From an uncultured Burkholderiales bacterium (GTDB taxonomy: Bacteria > Pseudomonadota > Gammaproteobacteria > Burkholderiales > Burkholderiaceae_C): a stretch of DNA of 46,366 nucleotides. The position numbers were made by a program, and so were the translations under genes. Below the pieces are notes generated by a model that worked only from the letters and a program-made list of their open reading frames with translations, did no database searches and was not told the origin of the DNA. The stretch lies in assembly GCA_903830725.1 (NCBI GenBank), contig CAIKVH010000122.1:1-46366 (forward strand). Direction: 5' to 3'. This document shows, piece after piece, positions 1-11,189 of this stretch; positions within the stretch are counted from its first letter, which is position 1, and every line of letters begins with the position of its first letter.

Positions 1-19
1 CTAAATAACCGACCTAGAA

Positions 20-65
20 AGAGATTAGGATTTAAGACACCCAACCAGGTGTTTCATGAATCTCT
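20..65. other. Nested inverted repeats upstream of phaR
   Basis: AGAGATT (20-26) can pair with AATCTCT (59-65), and inside it ACACC (37-41) can pair with GGTGT (48-52). The result is a two-tier hairpin about 95 bases before phaR. No T-run follows, so it does not look like an intrinsic terminator. It could be an operator, a processed 3' end of the upstream transcript or chance. The gene upstream is outside the window. Confidence 0.25.
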
Positions 66-159
66 AAACCGTGTTGCACTTCATACTTGAATCTACGTTT
101 TTTAAAAAAGTGCTTAGATAAATCATTAGACGTTAGCGCTGATTTCAGGAGTGAATCAT

Positions 160-717
160 TTGACTGGTAATGTGCCTAAAAAAAAATCCAAAGTTAAATC
201 GGAGAATGCTGGGCAGCGCATTATCAAAAAATATCCTAATAGAAGGCTTTATGACACCTTGACCTCCGCTTATGTGACACTTACGGAGGTTAAAAGATTG
301 GTGATTGAGGGCGTTGACTTGAGAGTTGTAGACGCTAAAACTCAGGAGGACTTAACGCGAAGCATTCTTTTACAAATACTGCTAGAGGAAGAAACATGTG
401 GAGCTCCCATGTTTTCAGAGTCCGCGCTGATCAACATTATCCGTTTTTATGGTCAGTTAATGCAGGGTTTTATGGGGGATTACCTAGAGAAGAATATGCA
501 ATCGTTTATGGATTTGCAGACCGAGATGGCTGGACAGCAACCGCCGCCAACTCCGGAAGTTTGGCAAAAATTGATCACAATGAAATCCCCTGTAATGCAA
601 TCCCTGGTGCAAAGTTATGCTGAAAAATCTCGCGAAGCATTTCAAAAAATGCAGGAACAGATGGATCAACAAACTTTGCAACTCCTTGAGTCTTTGCGAA
701 TTAAGCCACCTAAATAA
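160..717 (+). CDS. phaR: PhaR polyhydroxyalkanoate synthesis regulator
   Basis: Predicted cytoplasmic regulator that binds DNA and PHB and controls phasin and PHB genes in betaproteobacteria. The N-terminal PHB/PHA accumulation regulator domain is recognisable from the motif KKYPNRRLYDT followed by a valine/leucine-rich helix. The C-terminal half is amphipathic and rich in Gln and Met, as in the family. The length of 185 aa is normal. Start choice: the frame opens with GTG at 151, but AGGAG at 147-151 lies too close to that codon and sits 8 bases before an in-frame TTG at 160, so I prefer 160. The phaC/A/B genes that usually precede phaR would lie left of the window. Family assignment is confident; the start is less so. 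Confidence 0.9.
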   Translation: MTGNVPKKKSKVKSENAGQRIIKKYPNRRLYDTLTSAYVTLTEVKRLVIEGVDLRVVDAKTQEDLTRSILLQILLEEETCGAPMFSESALINIIRFYGQLMQGFMGDYLEKNMQSFMDLQTEMAGQQPPPTPEVWQKLITMKSPVMQSLVQSYAEKSREAFQKMQEQMDQQTLQLLESLRIKPPK

Positions 718-780
718 TTAATGTTCACCTAATTAAAAGGGTCTTTGGTAACTCGGCAATATCCTGAGACAATAGAGGTT

Positions 781-2187
781 ATGAACACTGCGCAAACTAG
801 CAACCCGACCCAACCCACCAAAGTACCCCAAGTAGGCTTCGTAAGCTTGGGGTGCCCTAAAGCACTGACAGATTCAGAGCTCATTTTGACCCAACTCAGC
901 GCCGAGGGCTACCAGACCTCTAAGTCCTACGCAGGTGCGGACTTGGTGATTGTGAATACCTGCGGTTTTATTGACGATGCTGTGAAGGAAAGTCTCGACA
1001 CAATTGGTGAGGCTCTTGCGGAAAATGGTAAAGTTATCGTCACAGGTTGCCTTGGGGCTAAGCAGGACGGATCGGGTAATAATTTAGTTCAAAGCATTCA
1101 TCCTCGCGTTCTCGCTGTCACGGGGCCTCATGCGACACAAGAGGTCATGAGTGCCGTACATAAGTATTTGCCCAAGCGACATGATCCATATGTCGATCTG
1201 GTGCCCCAGACTCTCTCTCCTGCTGGTATCAAACTAACTCCTAGGCACTTTGCTTACCTAAAAATCAGCGAAGGATGCAACCACCGTTGTACGTTTTGTA
1301 TTATTCCTTCAATGCGTGGGGATTTGGTCTCACGTCCGATCGGAGATATTTTGGTTGAGGCCAAAGCGCTTTTTGAGTCTGGTGTGAAGGAGCTTTTAGT
1401 TATCAGTCAAGACACTTCCGCGTACGGTGTAGACATTAGATACCGAATGGGTTTTTGGGACGGTAAGCCAATCAAAAGCAGAACCTTGGAGTTAACGCAA
1501 ACACTTGCTGAGATAGCTGAGCCCTACGGTGCCTGGGTGAGGTTGCACTATGTTTATCCTTATCCAAGCGTGGACGAGTTGATCCCTCTCATGGCGACAG
1601 GGCGCGTGCTTCCCTATTTAGACGTTCCGTTCCAGCACAGTCATCCCGCAGTTTTAAAGCGCATGAAGCGCCCTGCGGACGGGGAGAAAAATATTGAAAG
1701 AATTCAGGCCTGGAGGGAAGCCTGTCCAGAAATTGTCATTCGCAGTACTTTCATAGCGGGCTTTCCCGGTGAGACCGAAGAAGAGTTCCAACACCTACTG
1801 GATTTTCTAGAAGAAGCCAAGCTTGATAGAGTAGGGTGCTTTGCCTATAGTCCCGTAGAGGGCGCAACAGCAAATGGTATCCCAGGAATGCTTGACTCGG
1901 CAGAGCGAGAGGAGCGCAGGCAGCGTTTTATGAAAGTTGCAGAGGCCATCTCTGTTAAAAAACTCGAGCAAAGAGTGGGCTCTACGATGCAGGTCTTAAT
2001 TGATAAAGCCCCAGCTATGGGACGACGCGGAGGGACGGGTAGAACTTATGCAGATGCCCCCGAGATTGACGGCGTTGTGCACTTGCTTCCCCCAAAAAAG
2101 ATAAGCAAAACTTTAAAGGTGGGGGAGTTCACAAAAGCCCAAATTGTTGGCACCCAGGGGCATGATTTGGTTGGCTTACCCGTCTAA
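781..2187 (+). CDS. rimO: RimO, ribosomal protein S12 methylthiotransferase
   Basis: Radical-SAM enzyme that methylthiolates the conserved aspartate of ribosomal protein S12 and carries two 4Fe-4S clusters. The N-terminal UPF0004/MTTase domain begins with [16 protein letters not shown]. The radical-SAM triad is visible as C166, C170 and C173 in GCNHRCTFC, and GFPGET and a C-terminal TRAM region follow. The family normally starts just before [13 protein letters not shown] 781 fits this better than the in-frame TTG at 745, although AGAGG lies only two bases before 781, so the start is uncertain. Its stop codon overlaps that of the convergent XylX-like gene by four bases. A housekeeping gene, assigned with high confidence. 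Confidence 0.95.
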   Translation: MNTAQTSNPTQPTKVPQVGFVSLGCPKALTDSELILTQLSAEGYQTSKSYAGADLVIVNTCGFIDDAVKESLDTIGEALAENGKVIVTGCLGAKQDGSGNNLVQSIHPRVLAVTGPHATQEVMSAVHKYLPKRHDPYVDLVPQTLSPAGIKLTPRHFAYLKISEGCNHRCTFCIIPSMRGDLVSRPIGDILVEAKALFESGVKELLVISQDTSAYGVDIRYRMGFWDGKPIKSRTLELTQTLAEIAEPYGAWVRLHYVYPYPSVDELIPLMATGRVLPYLDVPFQHSHPAVLKRMKRPADGEKNIERIQAWREACPEIVIRSTFIAGFPGETEEEFQHLLDFLEEAKLDRVGCFAYSPVEGATANGIPGMLDSAEREERRQRFMKVAEAISVKKLEQRVGSTMQVLIDKAPAMGRRGGTGRTYADAPEIDGVVHLLPPKKISKTLKVGEFTKAQIVGTQGHDLVGLPV

Positions 2188-3362
2188 TTTGTTTTATAAA
2201 TATCTTTCATCAAAGCTCTGACTCCGTAGGTCCAGGGACTCACTCTATCAGTCGTATTGACTCTGTTTATAAGCGTTCCTAATTTAGGCGTTGAAATACG
2301 AACTGAATCGCCAATCTTATGCGTAAAACCCTCTCCGCTTGGTTTCCCGGGGGCGGGGCGATCCTGGGTTGGGGCAAACATGGTTCCTAAAAAGAGTACC
2401 AATCCGTCGGGATACTGATGGTTGGGGTTGATGGCTTGAGAGACTAAATCAAGTGGATCACGACTAATTTTAGACAAGGCACTAGAGCCTTTTAAAGTAA
2501 ATCCGTCCTCGCCTCTTATTTCTAGCTCTAGGTCACACTTTCTTACATCTGAGATAGTAAAGTTTTCGTCAAAGAGTCTGATACAAGGGCCAATTGAGCA
2601 TGAGCCGTTGTTATCCTTTGCTTTGCCAAGTAGGAGGGCACTGCGACCTTCAAAATCTCTCAGGTTTACATCATTGCCAAGGGTTGCGCCAACCGTCTGT
2701 GCTCGACTATTTACCACCAGAACAACTTCAGGTTCAGGGTTATTCCATTCACTCTTTGGATGAATTCCAATTTCCGCACCAGTACCCACTGCGCTCATGG
2801 GTTGTGATTTGGTAAAGATTTCTGCGTCCTCGCCAATGCCAACTTCAAGGTACTGAGACCACATACCTTCCTTGATAAGCACTTGTTTGAGTGCAAGAGC
2901 AGAGGCTGATCCGGGGACAACTTTAGACAAATTGTCTCCAATCACAGCAGTAACGGCCCGTCTGACCGACTGGGCTTTGGAGGCATCCCCGCGGGCTTGT
3001 TCCTCGATGACACGCTCGAGCATACTTTGCACGAATGTGACCCCAGCAGCCTTGATGGCCTGCAAATCATTGGGGGCCATTAAATAGGGCAGATTCGGAT
3101 TTTTGTATTTGTGGTGGGAGTTAGCCAGAACATCGCGTGTATTGCAAATAACAGGCGCTGAACAACTTTTTACGAGATTAACTAAATCGTCCAACTCGAA
3201 TAATTCACTAGAGGTCATTGCTATTTGAGACAAATCAAACACTGAGTCTTTTGTCATTTTGCCAAGTACTGCCCCTTTGCCTGGCATCCAAACTTTGACA
3301 ATCAAAAGAGCGTGCTCTAAATCCTCAGGAAGGGAGTGCTCAGGGGTAAGTAATGTTTTCAT
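2184..3362 (-). CDS. FAH-family 2-keto-3-deoxy-sugar-acid dehydratase, XylX-like
   Basis: Fumarylacetoacetate-hydrolase-fold protein of 392 aa. Its length and motifs ([56 protein letters not shown]) agree with my recollection of Caulobacter XylX, which dehydrates 2-keto-3-deoxy-D-xylonate to alpha-ketoglutarate semialdehyde. The acidic metal ligands of the FAH fold lie in the NPEPEVVL segment. It is the last gene of the minus-strand sugar-acid block, 61 bases after the Bug protein gene. The IlvD/EDD dehydratase two genes upstream would make its substrate. The exact substrate (L-arabonate-, D-xylonate- or aldarate-derived) cannot be read from sequence. No strong ribosome binding site precedes the ATG. 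Confidence 0.8.
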   Translation of the reverse strand: MKTLLTPEHSLPEDLEHALLIVKVWMPGKGAVLGKMTKDSVFDLSQIAMTSSELFELDDLVNLVKSCSAPVICNTRDVLANSHHKYKNPNLPYLMAPNDLQAIKAAGVTFVQSMLERVIEEQARGDASKAQSVRRAVTAVIGDNLSKVVPGSASALALKQVLIKEGMWSQYLEVGIGEDAEIFTKSQPMSAVGTGAEIGIHPKSEWNNPEPEVVLVVNSRAQTVGATLGNDVNLRDFEGRSALLLGKAKDNNGSCSIGPCIRLFDENFTISDVRKCDLELEIRGEDGFTLKGSSALSKISRDPLDLVSQAINPNHQYPDGLVLFLGTMFAPTQDRPAPGKPSGEGFTHKIGDSVRISTPKLGTLINRVNTTDRVSPWTYGVRALMKDIYKTN

Positions 3363-3423
3363 ATTCAGAATACTTTAGTGTTTGAATTTCAGGGGTAAAT
3401 AATAGATGACTTTAAATTTTTTG

Positions 3424-4437
3424 TCATTCAAGTCTGATGTTGGCCGCCTTAATCACTTCGGCCCATTTATCGATTTCTGCTTTTTGAAAAACTTTTACTT
3501 GCTCGGGGGTCATGTTTGAAGACAGGATGCCAAGGGCTTTGAGGCGCTCTGAAATCTCTGGAGTTTGGAGTATCTTCATACTCTCTGTGTGCAGACGTTG
3601 GATGATGGGTTGTGGAGTCCCAATCGGTACAAACAGTGCTTGCCATGATAGGACTTCAAATCCTTGCAACCCTGCAAGAGAGGACTCGGCAATGGTCGGG
3701 ATATCTGAGAAGTTCTCTAAACGTTTTAGGGAGCTTACTCCTAAGGCGCGAAGCTTTCCGCTTTGGATATGTGGTCCCGCAACCAATGAAGTATCCAGCA
3801 TAAAGTCAACTTGACCGCTCATCACGTCTTGAATAGCAGGGCTACTTCCTTTGTAAGGGATATGAGTGAATTGTGAGTGTGATTTAAAGCCAAGAAGTTC
3901 TAGGGCGAGGTGCTGCGAGGTGCCGTTACCCGCGGAGGCGCCGCTTAGTTTGTTGGGACTTCTTTGCGCTGCTTCGATCAAATCTTTAAGTGTTTTATAG
4001 GGACTATTCGCAGCAACCACTAGCATTACCGGATTGGTTCCAAACAGTAGAACGGGAGAAAAGGATTTAAGCGGGTCGTAACCGATCTTGGGGTAGAGGC
4101 TGACATTGATGGCATGCGAGCTAACTGTGCCCCCAAGAATCGTATATCCGTCAGCGGGTGCTCGAGATGCAATCTCAGAGCCAACGCTACCTCCTGCGCC
4201 GCCCTTGTTATCGATCACGATTGTTGTGCCAAGCGCTGGGCCAAGGCGTTGTGCAAGTAAACGCGCCAAGATATCAGTTGACCCTCCAGCTGGAAAGGGA
4301 ACCAAATAATTGATGGGTTTGGTTGGCCAGTTTGCGCTCTGTGCAAATGTATTTGTATTTATAAGCGATGAGCTCATGAAGGAGCTCAATGTCAGGCCTA
4401 AAGTTGATTGTTTTAAAAAACTGCGTCTTTGGATCAT
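3424..4437 (-). CDS. Bug/TctC-family periplasmic binding protein
   Basis: Periplasmic solute-binding receptor of the tripartite tricarboxylate transporter type, 337 aa. The N-terminus shows a twin-arginine signal (RRSFLK) followed by a hydrophobic segment ending near FAQS. The Bug signature is present: WPTKPINYLVPFPAGGSTD, then NKGGAGG, then GYTILGG. The frame extends upstream into the aldonate dehydratase gene, but the signal peptide places the start at the ATG at 4437. No TctA or TctB membrane partners are encoded nearby, so this is an orphan receptor, as is common in Burkholderiales. Its position between two sugar-acid dehydratase genes suggests a sugar acid or related carboxylate ligand. 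That is inference. Confidence 0.88.
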   Translation of the reverse strand: MIQRRSFLKQSTLGLTLSSFMSSSLINTNTFAQSANWPTKPINYLVPFPAGGSTDILARLLAQRLGPALGTTIVIDNKGGAGGSVGSEIASRAPADGYTILGGTVSSHAINVSLYPKIGYDPLKSFSPVLLFGTNPVMLVVAANSPYKTLKDLIEAAQRSPNKLSGASAGNGTSQHLALELLGFKSHSQFTHIPYKGSSPAIQDVMSGQVDFMLDTSLVAGPHIQSGKLRALGVSSLKRLENFSDIPTIAESSLAGLQGFEVLSWQALFVPIGTPQPIIQRLHTESMKILQTPEISERLKALGILSSNMTPEQVKVFQKAEIDKWAEVIKAANIRLE

Positions 4438-4504
4438 GATTCTTCGCCCTTTTGTTTTGGCTGTGTATTGCAACCGATTAGTGATGTGTAGATTCGTTTT
4501 GGTT

Positions 4505-6241
4505 TTAGTGAATTTCTGGGTCACCTTTGGGCTCTAGTTTCTCCTCGGGTTCAAGAAAATCAAAATCACAGCCCTTATCTGCTTGTTGAATGTGTTTCAG
4601 ATAAAGTGTTCCGTAGCCACGGGTGAACTTAGCAACCGGGGCAACCCAAGCCGCTTTGCGGTTCATCATTTCATTATCTGAGATCAATAAGTTGATGGTG
4701 CGGTTCTCAACATCTAAGCTGATGAGGTCCCCGTCTTGTACCAATGCCAAGGGTCCACCGACGTGTGACTCAGGTGTGACGTGCAATACACAGGCTCCGT
4801 AACTCGTTCCACTCATTCTTGCATCACTGATGCGAACCATATCGCGAACCCCCTGTTTGAGTAGTTTTTGGGGTATCGGTAACTGTCCCCACTCAGGCAT
4901 TCCGGGCGCTCCTTGAGGGCCCGCACTTTGTAGGACGATCACGCTATCTTTATGAATATCTAAACTCTCTGAATCAATACGCGTGTTCAGATCGTTGTAG
5001 TCTTTGAAGACAACTGCAGGACCGGTGTGCTTGCGCAGGTGTGCCTCCATGGCGGCTGGTTTTATGATTGCCCCGTCCGGTGCTAGATTCCCCCTCAGTA
5101 CGGCTAAACCGTCGTTCTTTTGCAATGCCCTATTCTGGGTTCGAATGACATCTGTGTTAAATACTTTGGCATCCTCTAAGTTTTCACCTAAGGTTTTTCC
5201 GTTCACGCAGAGTTCATCTAATTTGAGTAAGTCTTTGATGTTTGAGAGGAGTCCTCTTAAACCGCCGGCATAGTAAAAATCCTCCATTAGATATTTACCG
5301 CTTGGACGCAGATTGGCAATCACAGGTGTTGTCCTAGCTAGCGAATCAAAGCGGTCAATACTTAAGTGAACGCCTGCGCGTTTAGCCATTGCGACCAAAT
5401 GCACGAGCGAATTGGTGGACCCTCCTAAAGCGAGAACCGTTCTAACTGCGTTATCAAAGGAATTTGCATTGATAAAGTCAAGTGGCTTTAAATCCTCCCA
5501 AACCATATCCACAATTCGTTTGCCTGTGAGGGTAGCCATTTGAGCGTGCCTTGAATCGGCGGCTGGGATAGAGGAGGCGCCGGGTAAAGTGAGACCTATG
5601 ACCTCAGCAGCACTGGTCATTGTGCTAGCCGTCCCCATGGTCATGCAGTGACCTGGGCTTCTAGCGATCCCGTCCTCAACCCCTTGCCAATCAGCTTCGG
5701 TAATGTTGCCAGCTCTGAGCTCGGCCCAGTATTTCCAGGTGTCGCTACCGCTACCCAAAAACTCCCCTCGAAAGTCTCCCCTAAGCATTGGACCAGCGGG
5801 TACAAAGATACTGGGCAAGTTCATTGAGAATGCTCCCATGAGCAGAGCAGGTGTTGTCTTATCGCAGCCACCCATCAGCACACAACCGTCTGCGGGGTAG
5901 GAGCGGAGTAACTCCTCAGTCTCCATCGCAAGTAAATTGCGGTAAAGCATAGTGGTGGGCTTTTGGAAAGGCTCTGACAGCGAGATAGCCGGCATTTCGA
6001 CGGGAAATCCGCCTGCTTGCCAAATACCTCGCTTGACCTCTTCAACGCGCTGTTTAAAGTGAGTGTGGCAAGGGTTGATATCACTCCAAGTGTTAATGAT
6101 TGCGATCACTGGTTTACCTGCGTAATCGCTTTTGTGGTATCCCATTTGTGCAGTTCTAGAGCGGTGTCCAAAGGAGCGCAGATCTTTGACACCGTACCAC
6201 CGGTGGGAGCGCAGTTCTTCGGGTTTTTTACGGTTTGCCAT
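4505..6241 (-). CDS. IlvD/EDD-family aldonate dehydratase (L-arabonate dehydratase-like)
   Basis: Iron-sulfur dehydratase of 578 aa, probably converting a pentonate such as L-arabonate or D-xylonate to its 2-keto-3-deoxy acid. The Fe-S cysteine ligands typical of the family are visible: C58 in NPCHTHF, C126 in GGCDKTTP and C199 in [13 protein letters not shown]. Other family motifs are [11 protein letters not shown] and [13 protein letters not shown]. The length and the RSHRWYG N-terminus match sugar-acid dehydratases rather than the dihydroxyacid dehydratase of branched-chain amino acid synthesis. It lies 125 bases after garD and 67 bases before the Bug gene on the same strand. The XylX-like enzyme downstream is the expected next step. 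Substrate is inferred from family and context. Confidence 0.85.
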   Translation of the reverse strand: MANRKKPEELRSHRWYGVKDLRSFGHRSRTAQMGYHKSDYAGKPVIAIINTWSDINPCHTHFKQRVEEVKRGIWQAGGFPVEMPAISLSEPFQKPTTMLYRNLLAMETEELLRSYPADGCVLMGGCDKTTPALLMGAFSMNLPSIFVPAGPMLRGDFRGEFLGSGSDTWKYWAELRAGNITEADWQGVEDGIARSPGHCMTMGTASTMTSAAEVIGLTLPGASSIPAADSRHAQMATLTGKRIVDMVWEDLKPLDFINANSFDNAVRTVLALGGSTNSLVHLVAMAKRAGVHLSIDRFDSLARTTPVIANLRPSGKYLMEDFYYAGGLRGLLSNIKDLLKLDELCVNGKTLGENLEDAKVFNTDVIRTQNRALQKNDGLAVLRGNLAPDGAIIKPAAMEAHLRKHTGPAVVFKDYNDLNTRIDSESLDIHKDSVIVLQSAGPQGAPGMPEWGQLPIPQKLLKQGVRDMVRISDARMSGTSYGACVLHVTPESHVGGPLALVQDGDLISLDVENRTINLLISDNEMMNRKAAWVAPVAKFTRGYGTLYLKHIQQADKGCDFDFLEPEEKLEPKGDPEIH

Positions 6242-6366
6242 TTTGCTGTTTCAATTAAAGTTGAATGTAAATAGGGTAAAAAAGGGGAGCTAGCTTATGC
6301 CTAGGTAGGCTTCTTTTACTGGACTTAACTTGATAGACTTTATTTAATAGGCTTAACTAAGAAGGG

Positions 6367-7971
6367 TTAAGTCACCGGAGCGGGATTAAAAAGGACTAAA
6401 GCGTTGTGCAGTTTCCACTGCTCTGCCCATGTTTTCTTGCCACTAGCGACCTCTAGCATCAGATGAAATAACTCCCAACCCACGTCCTCAATGCTTGCGC
6501 CCGCACTCGCAATACGCCCAGCATCTACGTCCATCAAATCATGCCACCTCCTGGCAAGATCCGAGCGCGTTGCTACTTTGATTACTGGACACTCAGCAAG
6601 GCCGTAGGGAGTCCCTCTACCGGTTGTGAAAATATGTAGATTCATGCCTGCAGCAAGTTGCAGGGTGCCACAAATGAAATCGCTTGCAGGGGTTGCTGCA
6701 AATACAAGGCCTCTCTGATTTTTCTTTAATTTCTCTCCAGGCGACAATACACTTTGAATTAGCGTAGTCCCGCTTTTGATGATAGAGCCCATGGCTTTCT
6801 CAACTATATTTGATAGGCCACCCGCTTTATTTCCAGGGGTTGTATTGGCACTGCGGTCCACCCGTCCCCGTTCTAGATAGCTGTCATACCAAGAGAGTTC
6901 TCTTATTACATCAGATGCGACCTCTTGATTCGCACATCTATTGGTTAATTGATCAACTGCATCTCTAACTTCCGTGTTTTCACTGAACATGATGGTTGCA
7001 CCAGCACGTACTAAAAGATCAGCTGCAAAGCCCACAGCAGGGTTAGCGGTTACACCGCTAAATGCATCACTTCCCCCACATTGAACGCCCACGATGAGTT
7101 CAGAGGCGGGAATTGTTTCCCGTTTTCTCGCATTCAGTCTCTCTAGATGAGGCACTGCAGTTTGGACTATGTCCTCTATCATGGACATAAAACCAATATG
7201 TGAATCATTTTGCAGGCATACGGTTTGGGGCCCATCCTCACTTTTTGTACCGCTTTGAATCGGAAAGCTTCCAGGGGGGAGCAGCCTATCGGGTTGTAAT
7301 TTCTCGCACCCCAGACTCACCACCATCACCTCGCCCCCAAAATTTGGGTTCAGACTTATATTTCTCAGCGTGCGGATGGGGATGATTGCATCGGGTGCGT
7401 CGATGGCGACCCCGCATCCATAGGTGTGCTCTAGACCAATCACATCATCAACGTGCGGGTAATTGCAGAGTAATTCTGACTTTATTCTTTGAACTGCTAT
7501 GTCCACAACACCTGCTACACATTGCACAGTAGTGGTGATAGCTAAAATATTTCGTGTCCCAACGGAACCGTCTTTGTTTCTATAGCCCTCAAATGTATAT
7601 CCCTCCAGTGGCGATAAGCATGGATCCTTTTGTTGTGCAATCGGTAAATTGTCAAACCCAACAGCGCCCGGCATCTCAATCAAACGCTCATGCACCCACG
7701 AGCCCGCAAGCAGTGGTTTATTCGCCCGACCAATGCAAACGTTATACCGCTTAATTATTTCGCCCTGAGCAAGATCTTTTAATAATACTTTGTGACCTTG
7801 GGGTATTTTTTCAATCAAAGTGAGACCAGAGTCTAAAACACTTCCAGCAGGAAGACCGCCGTCGTTGACAACGATTGCAACGTTGTCTTCCTCATGCATT
7901 TTGATGATTCGAGCAATTTGTGGGAGAGCGTTATTTGTGTGTGGATTGCCGGTGCTTAAGGGAGTGTTCAT
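6367..7971 (-). CDS. garD: Galactarate dehydratase (GarD, UxaA family)
   Basis: Dehydrates galactarate to 5-dehydro-4-deoxy-D-glucarate. An N-terminal SAF domain starts at about residue 27 ([15 protein letters not shown]), and the large UxaA domain follows ([49 protein letters not shown]). Later motifs are [33 protein letters not shown] and a C-terminus ending FNPAPVT. All agree with my recollection of E. coli GarD, which is about 523 aa against 534 here. These motifs favour galactarate dehydratase over altronate dehydratase. It follows the TRAP genes by 79 bases, and udh at the head of the block would supply aldarate. Minus-strand operon member. Confidence 0.9.
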   Translation of the reverse strand: MNTPLSTGNPHTNNALPQIARIIKMHEEDNVAIVVNDGGLPAGSVLDSGLTLIEKIPQGHKVLLKDLAQGEIIKRYNVCIGRANKPLLAGSWVHERLIEMPGAVGFDNLPIAQQKDPCLSPLEGYTFEGYRNKDGSVGTRNILAITTTVQCVAGVVDIAVQRIKSELLCNYPHVDDVIGLEHTYGCGVAIDAPDAIIPIRTLRNISLNPNFGGEVMVVSLGCEKLQPDRLLPPGSFPIQSGTKSEDGPQTVCLQNDSHIGFMSMIEDIVQTAVPHLERLNARKRETIPASELIVGVQCGGSDAFSGVTANPAVGFAADLLVRAGATIMFSENTEVRDAVDQLTNRCANQEVASDVIRELSWYDSYLERGRVDRSANTTPGNKAGGLSNIVEKAMGSIIKSGTTLIQSVLSPGEKLKKNQRGLVFAATPASDFICGTLQLAAGMNLHIFTTGRGTPYGLAECPVIKVATRSDLARRWHDLMDVDAGRIASAGASIEDVGWELFHLMLEVASGKKTWAEQWKLHNALVLFNPAPVT

Positions 7972-8050
7972 AAAAACGAATAATTATTGAAAAATTCTGT
8001 ACAAGAAGCACTCAATCGAAAAACCAAGATTCGAGCGAATTAAGCCAAAT

Positions 8051-9403
8051 TTAAAGAACGGGATGGCCCGTTATAAGTGTGGGTAGCCATGTGGAAAACG
8101 ATGGGACGTAAGTCACAAGCGTAATTGCTGCAAAAATAGCTAAATAGTATGGCCAAGCCGTCTTAGTGGCCTCGCCTATTGAAATATTTCCAATGGCGCA
8201 TCCAATGAATTGAACAGAGCCGACAGGCGGATGCACCAACCCAAGCGCACAGTTTAGCAGTAGCATCATGCCAAATTGAACTGGACCTACACCCATTTGA
8301 ATCGCTAGAGGCAAAAACAGCGGTGTAGTGATTAAGATATGAGCAGCCATATCTAGAAAAATGCCCAAAAATATTTGAATAATGTTAATGTATAAAAGCA
8401 TTAACCAAGGGGTGTGCGTTGCGTTTAAAAGCGCCTCCTCAATGACATCAGGTATTTCTAGGAAAGCCATCTGATATCTCAGCATATTGGATACGCCAAT
8501 CAGTAGCAAAATAACACCCGTGGTCTTAGAGGCTTTTGCGAGAGACTTAAGAAGTTTCTCAATACTCATTGTGCGGTAGATGATGACGGTTAAAAAGAGC
8601 GAGTAGGCCACTGCGATCGCAGCAGCTTCGGTTGCGGTTGCAACTCCCTTTAAAATACAAATCAAAATAATTGCCACAACGCCAAGCCCAGGCAGTGAGG
8701 CGACGAAAGTGCTGAGCACATGCGACCAACCTGGAAATAGTTCAACCCCAGTGCTGCCGTCCTCGCGTTTGGGGTAGCCATATTTGACGGCTTGCCAGTA
8801 GGCTGTGATCAGCATACACACCATAATCCAGAACACAGGTATAAGACCCGCAAACATCAAATCCCCAATCGAGACTCCTCGAATGATTTGGCCATCAATT
8901 GCACCGTTCGCTGCTTGAGCAGCAAAGGCGTAAATGATCATATTATGGGAGGTAGGCATCAATGCACCGGACAAGGATGCATGCGTTGTCACGTTCACCG
9001 CGTAGGCGGCGCTATAACCCTCCCGTTTCATGATGGGAATCATCACGCCACCCATAGCCGAGGTGTCAGCAACGGGCGAGCCAGAAACCCCGCCGAATAG
9101 GGTAGATGCCACCACGTTTGCGAGTCCGAGTCCTCCTCGCCAGTGTCCAACTAGGCTCCTGGCAAAGTTGACAATCTTGTCTGCAATCCCCCCGTGCAAC
9201 ATGAGCTCGCCCGAGAAGATAAAGAACGGTATGGCGAGGAATGAAAAAACATTCATCCCTGAGGTCATCATTTGTATCGCAGTTTCAAAGGGTAACTCTT
9301 CAACATAAAAAGTTGCCAAACAACTCAAGCCAATTGCAAAGGCTACGGGGACGCCTAAGACCAGAAAAACTAAAAATGCAACGCAAAGGACGGTTAATGC
9401 CAT
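8051..9403 (-). CDS. dctM: TRAP transporter large permease, DctM family
   Basis: Inner-membrane transport subunit of a tripartite ATP-independent periplasmic importer, driven by an ion gradient. At 450 aa it is slightly longer than typical DctM proteins of about 425 aa. Hydrophobic helices run along the whole length, with DctM motifs such as AIPFFIFSGELM, SGSPVADTSAMGGVMIP and NLLLNCALGLVHPPVG-like segments near the end. It overlaps dctQ by ten bases, which suggests translational coupling. The matching binding protein lies two genes upstream. Substrate is inferred from dctP and neighbours to be a hexuronate or related sugar acid. Confidence 0.92.
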   Translation of the reverse strand: MALTVLCVAFLVFLVLGVPVAFAIGLSCLATFYVEELPFETAIQMMTSGMNVFSFLAIPFFIFSGELMLHGGIADKIVNFARSLVGHWRGGLGLANVVASTLFGGVSGSPVADTSAMGGVMIPIMKREGYSAAYAVNVTTHASLSGALMPTSHNMIIYAFAAQAANGAIDGQIIRGVSIGDLMFAGLIPVFWIMVCMLITAYWQAVKYGYPKREDGSTGVELFPGWSHVLSTFVASLPGLGVVAIILICILKGVATATEAAAIAVAYSLFLTVIIYRTMSIEKLLKSLAKASKTTGVILLLIGVSNMLRYQMAFLEIPDVIEEALLNATHTPWLMLLYINIIQIFLGIFLDMAAHILITTPLFLPLAIQMGVGPVQFGMMLLLNCALGLVHPPVGSVQFIGCAIGNISIGEATKTAWPYYLAIFAAITLVTYVPSFSTWLPTLITGHPVL

Positions 9404-9930
9404 GAGGGTATAACTTTCTCAGATTTAAAGAGCGCCACTATATGCTCAGTGCTAAAGAGAGTGATGAGGATGCCAGCAGCGATGACGGGTAGGTATCTAT
9501 AAGCCTCCGACAGTCCTAGGGTCGGTATAGTGCTCGCATAGGTAGATACTGCCATTTGATAACCACCGGCGATGAGTGATATAGCAAATAAGATAGACAG
9601 GAAGTTCACAACTGTAGAGCACCAAAATTGGAGTTTAATAGGGAGTATTCGAACGAGTGAATCTAGACCAATATGTCCCGCATCTCTGACGCCAGCGGCA
9701 GCGCCAAACATGGCGACACTTATGACCAGTAACAATGCAACTTGCTCAACGTAGGGGGGAGCGTTATTGAAGACATAACGCATAATGACTCCGTAAATAA
9801 CCACACTCAACAGTCCAATCAGACAAAAACAAGCTATATACATGGCGAGTCTTGAAAGCGTTCTGTTTAAGTTTTTAAGGGCATTCATAGCGTCATTTTG
9901 GTTTTTAATTGTTATTTTCTCATCACCCAT
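9394..9930 (-). CDS. dctQ: TRAP transporter small permease, DctQ family
   Basis: Small inner-membrane subunit that forms the TRAP permease with DctM. The 178 aa contain four hydrophobic segments, at about residues 30-52, 65-85, 105-125 and 145-165, the standard DctQ topology. A polar N-terminal tail of about 25 residues precedes the first helix. Its end overlaps the dctM start. A hairpin terminator lies between dctP and dctQ, so dctQ and dctM are probably expressed at a lower level than the binding protein. Assignment rests on topology and position as much as on sequence. Confidence 0.88.
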   Translation of the reverse strand: MGDEKITIKNQNDAMNALKNLNRTLSRLAMYIACFCLIGLLSVVIYGVIMRYVFNNAPPYVEQVALLLVISVAMFGAAAGVRDAGHIGLDSLVRILPIKLQFWCSTVVNFLSILFAISLIAGGYQMAVSTYASTIPTLGLSEAYRYLPVIAAGILITLFSTEHIVALFKSEKVIPSWH

Positions 9931-10001
9931 AGACTACGTTGTTAACTTCTTGCGAAAAGAAATCTACAACGTTGACTAAGCAACTCCAACGTGATGTGGT
10001 G

Positions 10002-10030
10002 AAAAATAGCGAGAGTTATAAACTCTCGCT
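10002..10030 (-). terminator. Intrinsic terminator/attenuator between dctP and dctQ
   Basis: AGCGAGAGTT (10008-10017) and AACTCTCGCT (10021-10030) form a perfect ten-base stem with a three-base loop. Read on the minus strand, a run of five T follows after one A (10002-10006 on the plus strand). It lies just after the dctP stop. Because dctQM continue on the same strand with no obvious new promoter, it probably acts as a partial terminator that gives excess binding protein. Confidence 0.85.
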
Positions 10031-10054
10031 GTTCAAGACATTTAACTTGAAAGA

Positions 10055-11050
<996 letters not shown>

Positions 11051-11189
11051 CTAAGGTAATCACAAATGGGTAATGCTACTTTTGATATGGGTGCATTTTA
11101 GATTTTGTAAGCCTTGGATCGCGGTGGTTTGTAAAATCTTGCTACGTACAAACCCTTGATGAATCAGGTGTTTTTTATCTTGGACCAAC

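Noticed and set aside
97-108. T6A6 palindrome upstream of phaR
   Set aside because: A simple A/T tract with no supporting promoter spacing; it may bend DNA but nothing more can be supported.
6295-6320. GCCTA/TAGGC hairpin between garD and the aldonate dehydratase gene
   Set aside because: The stem is five bases with a two-base loop and no T-run on the minus strand, too weak to call a terminator.
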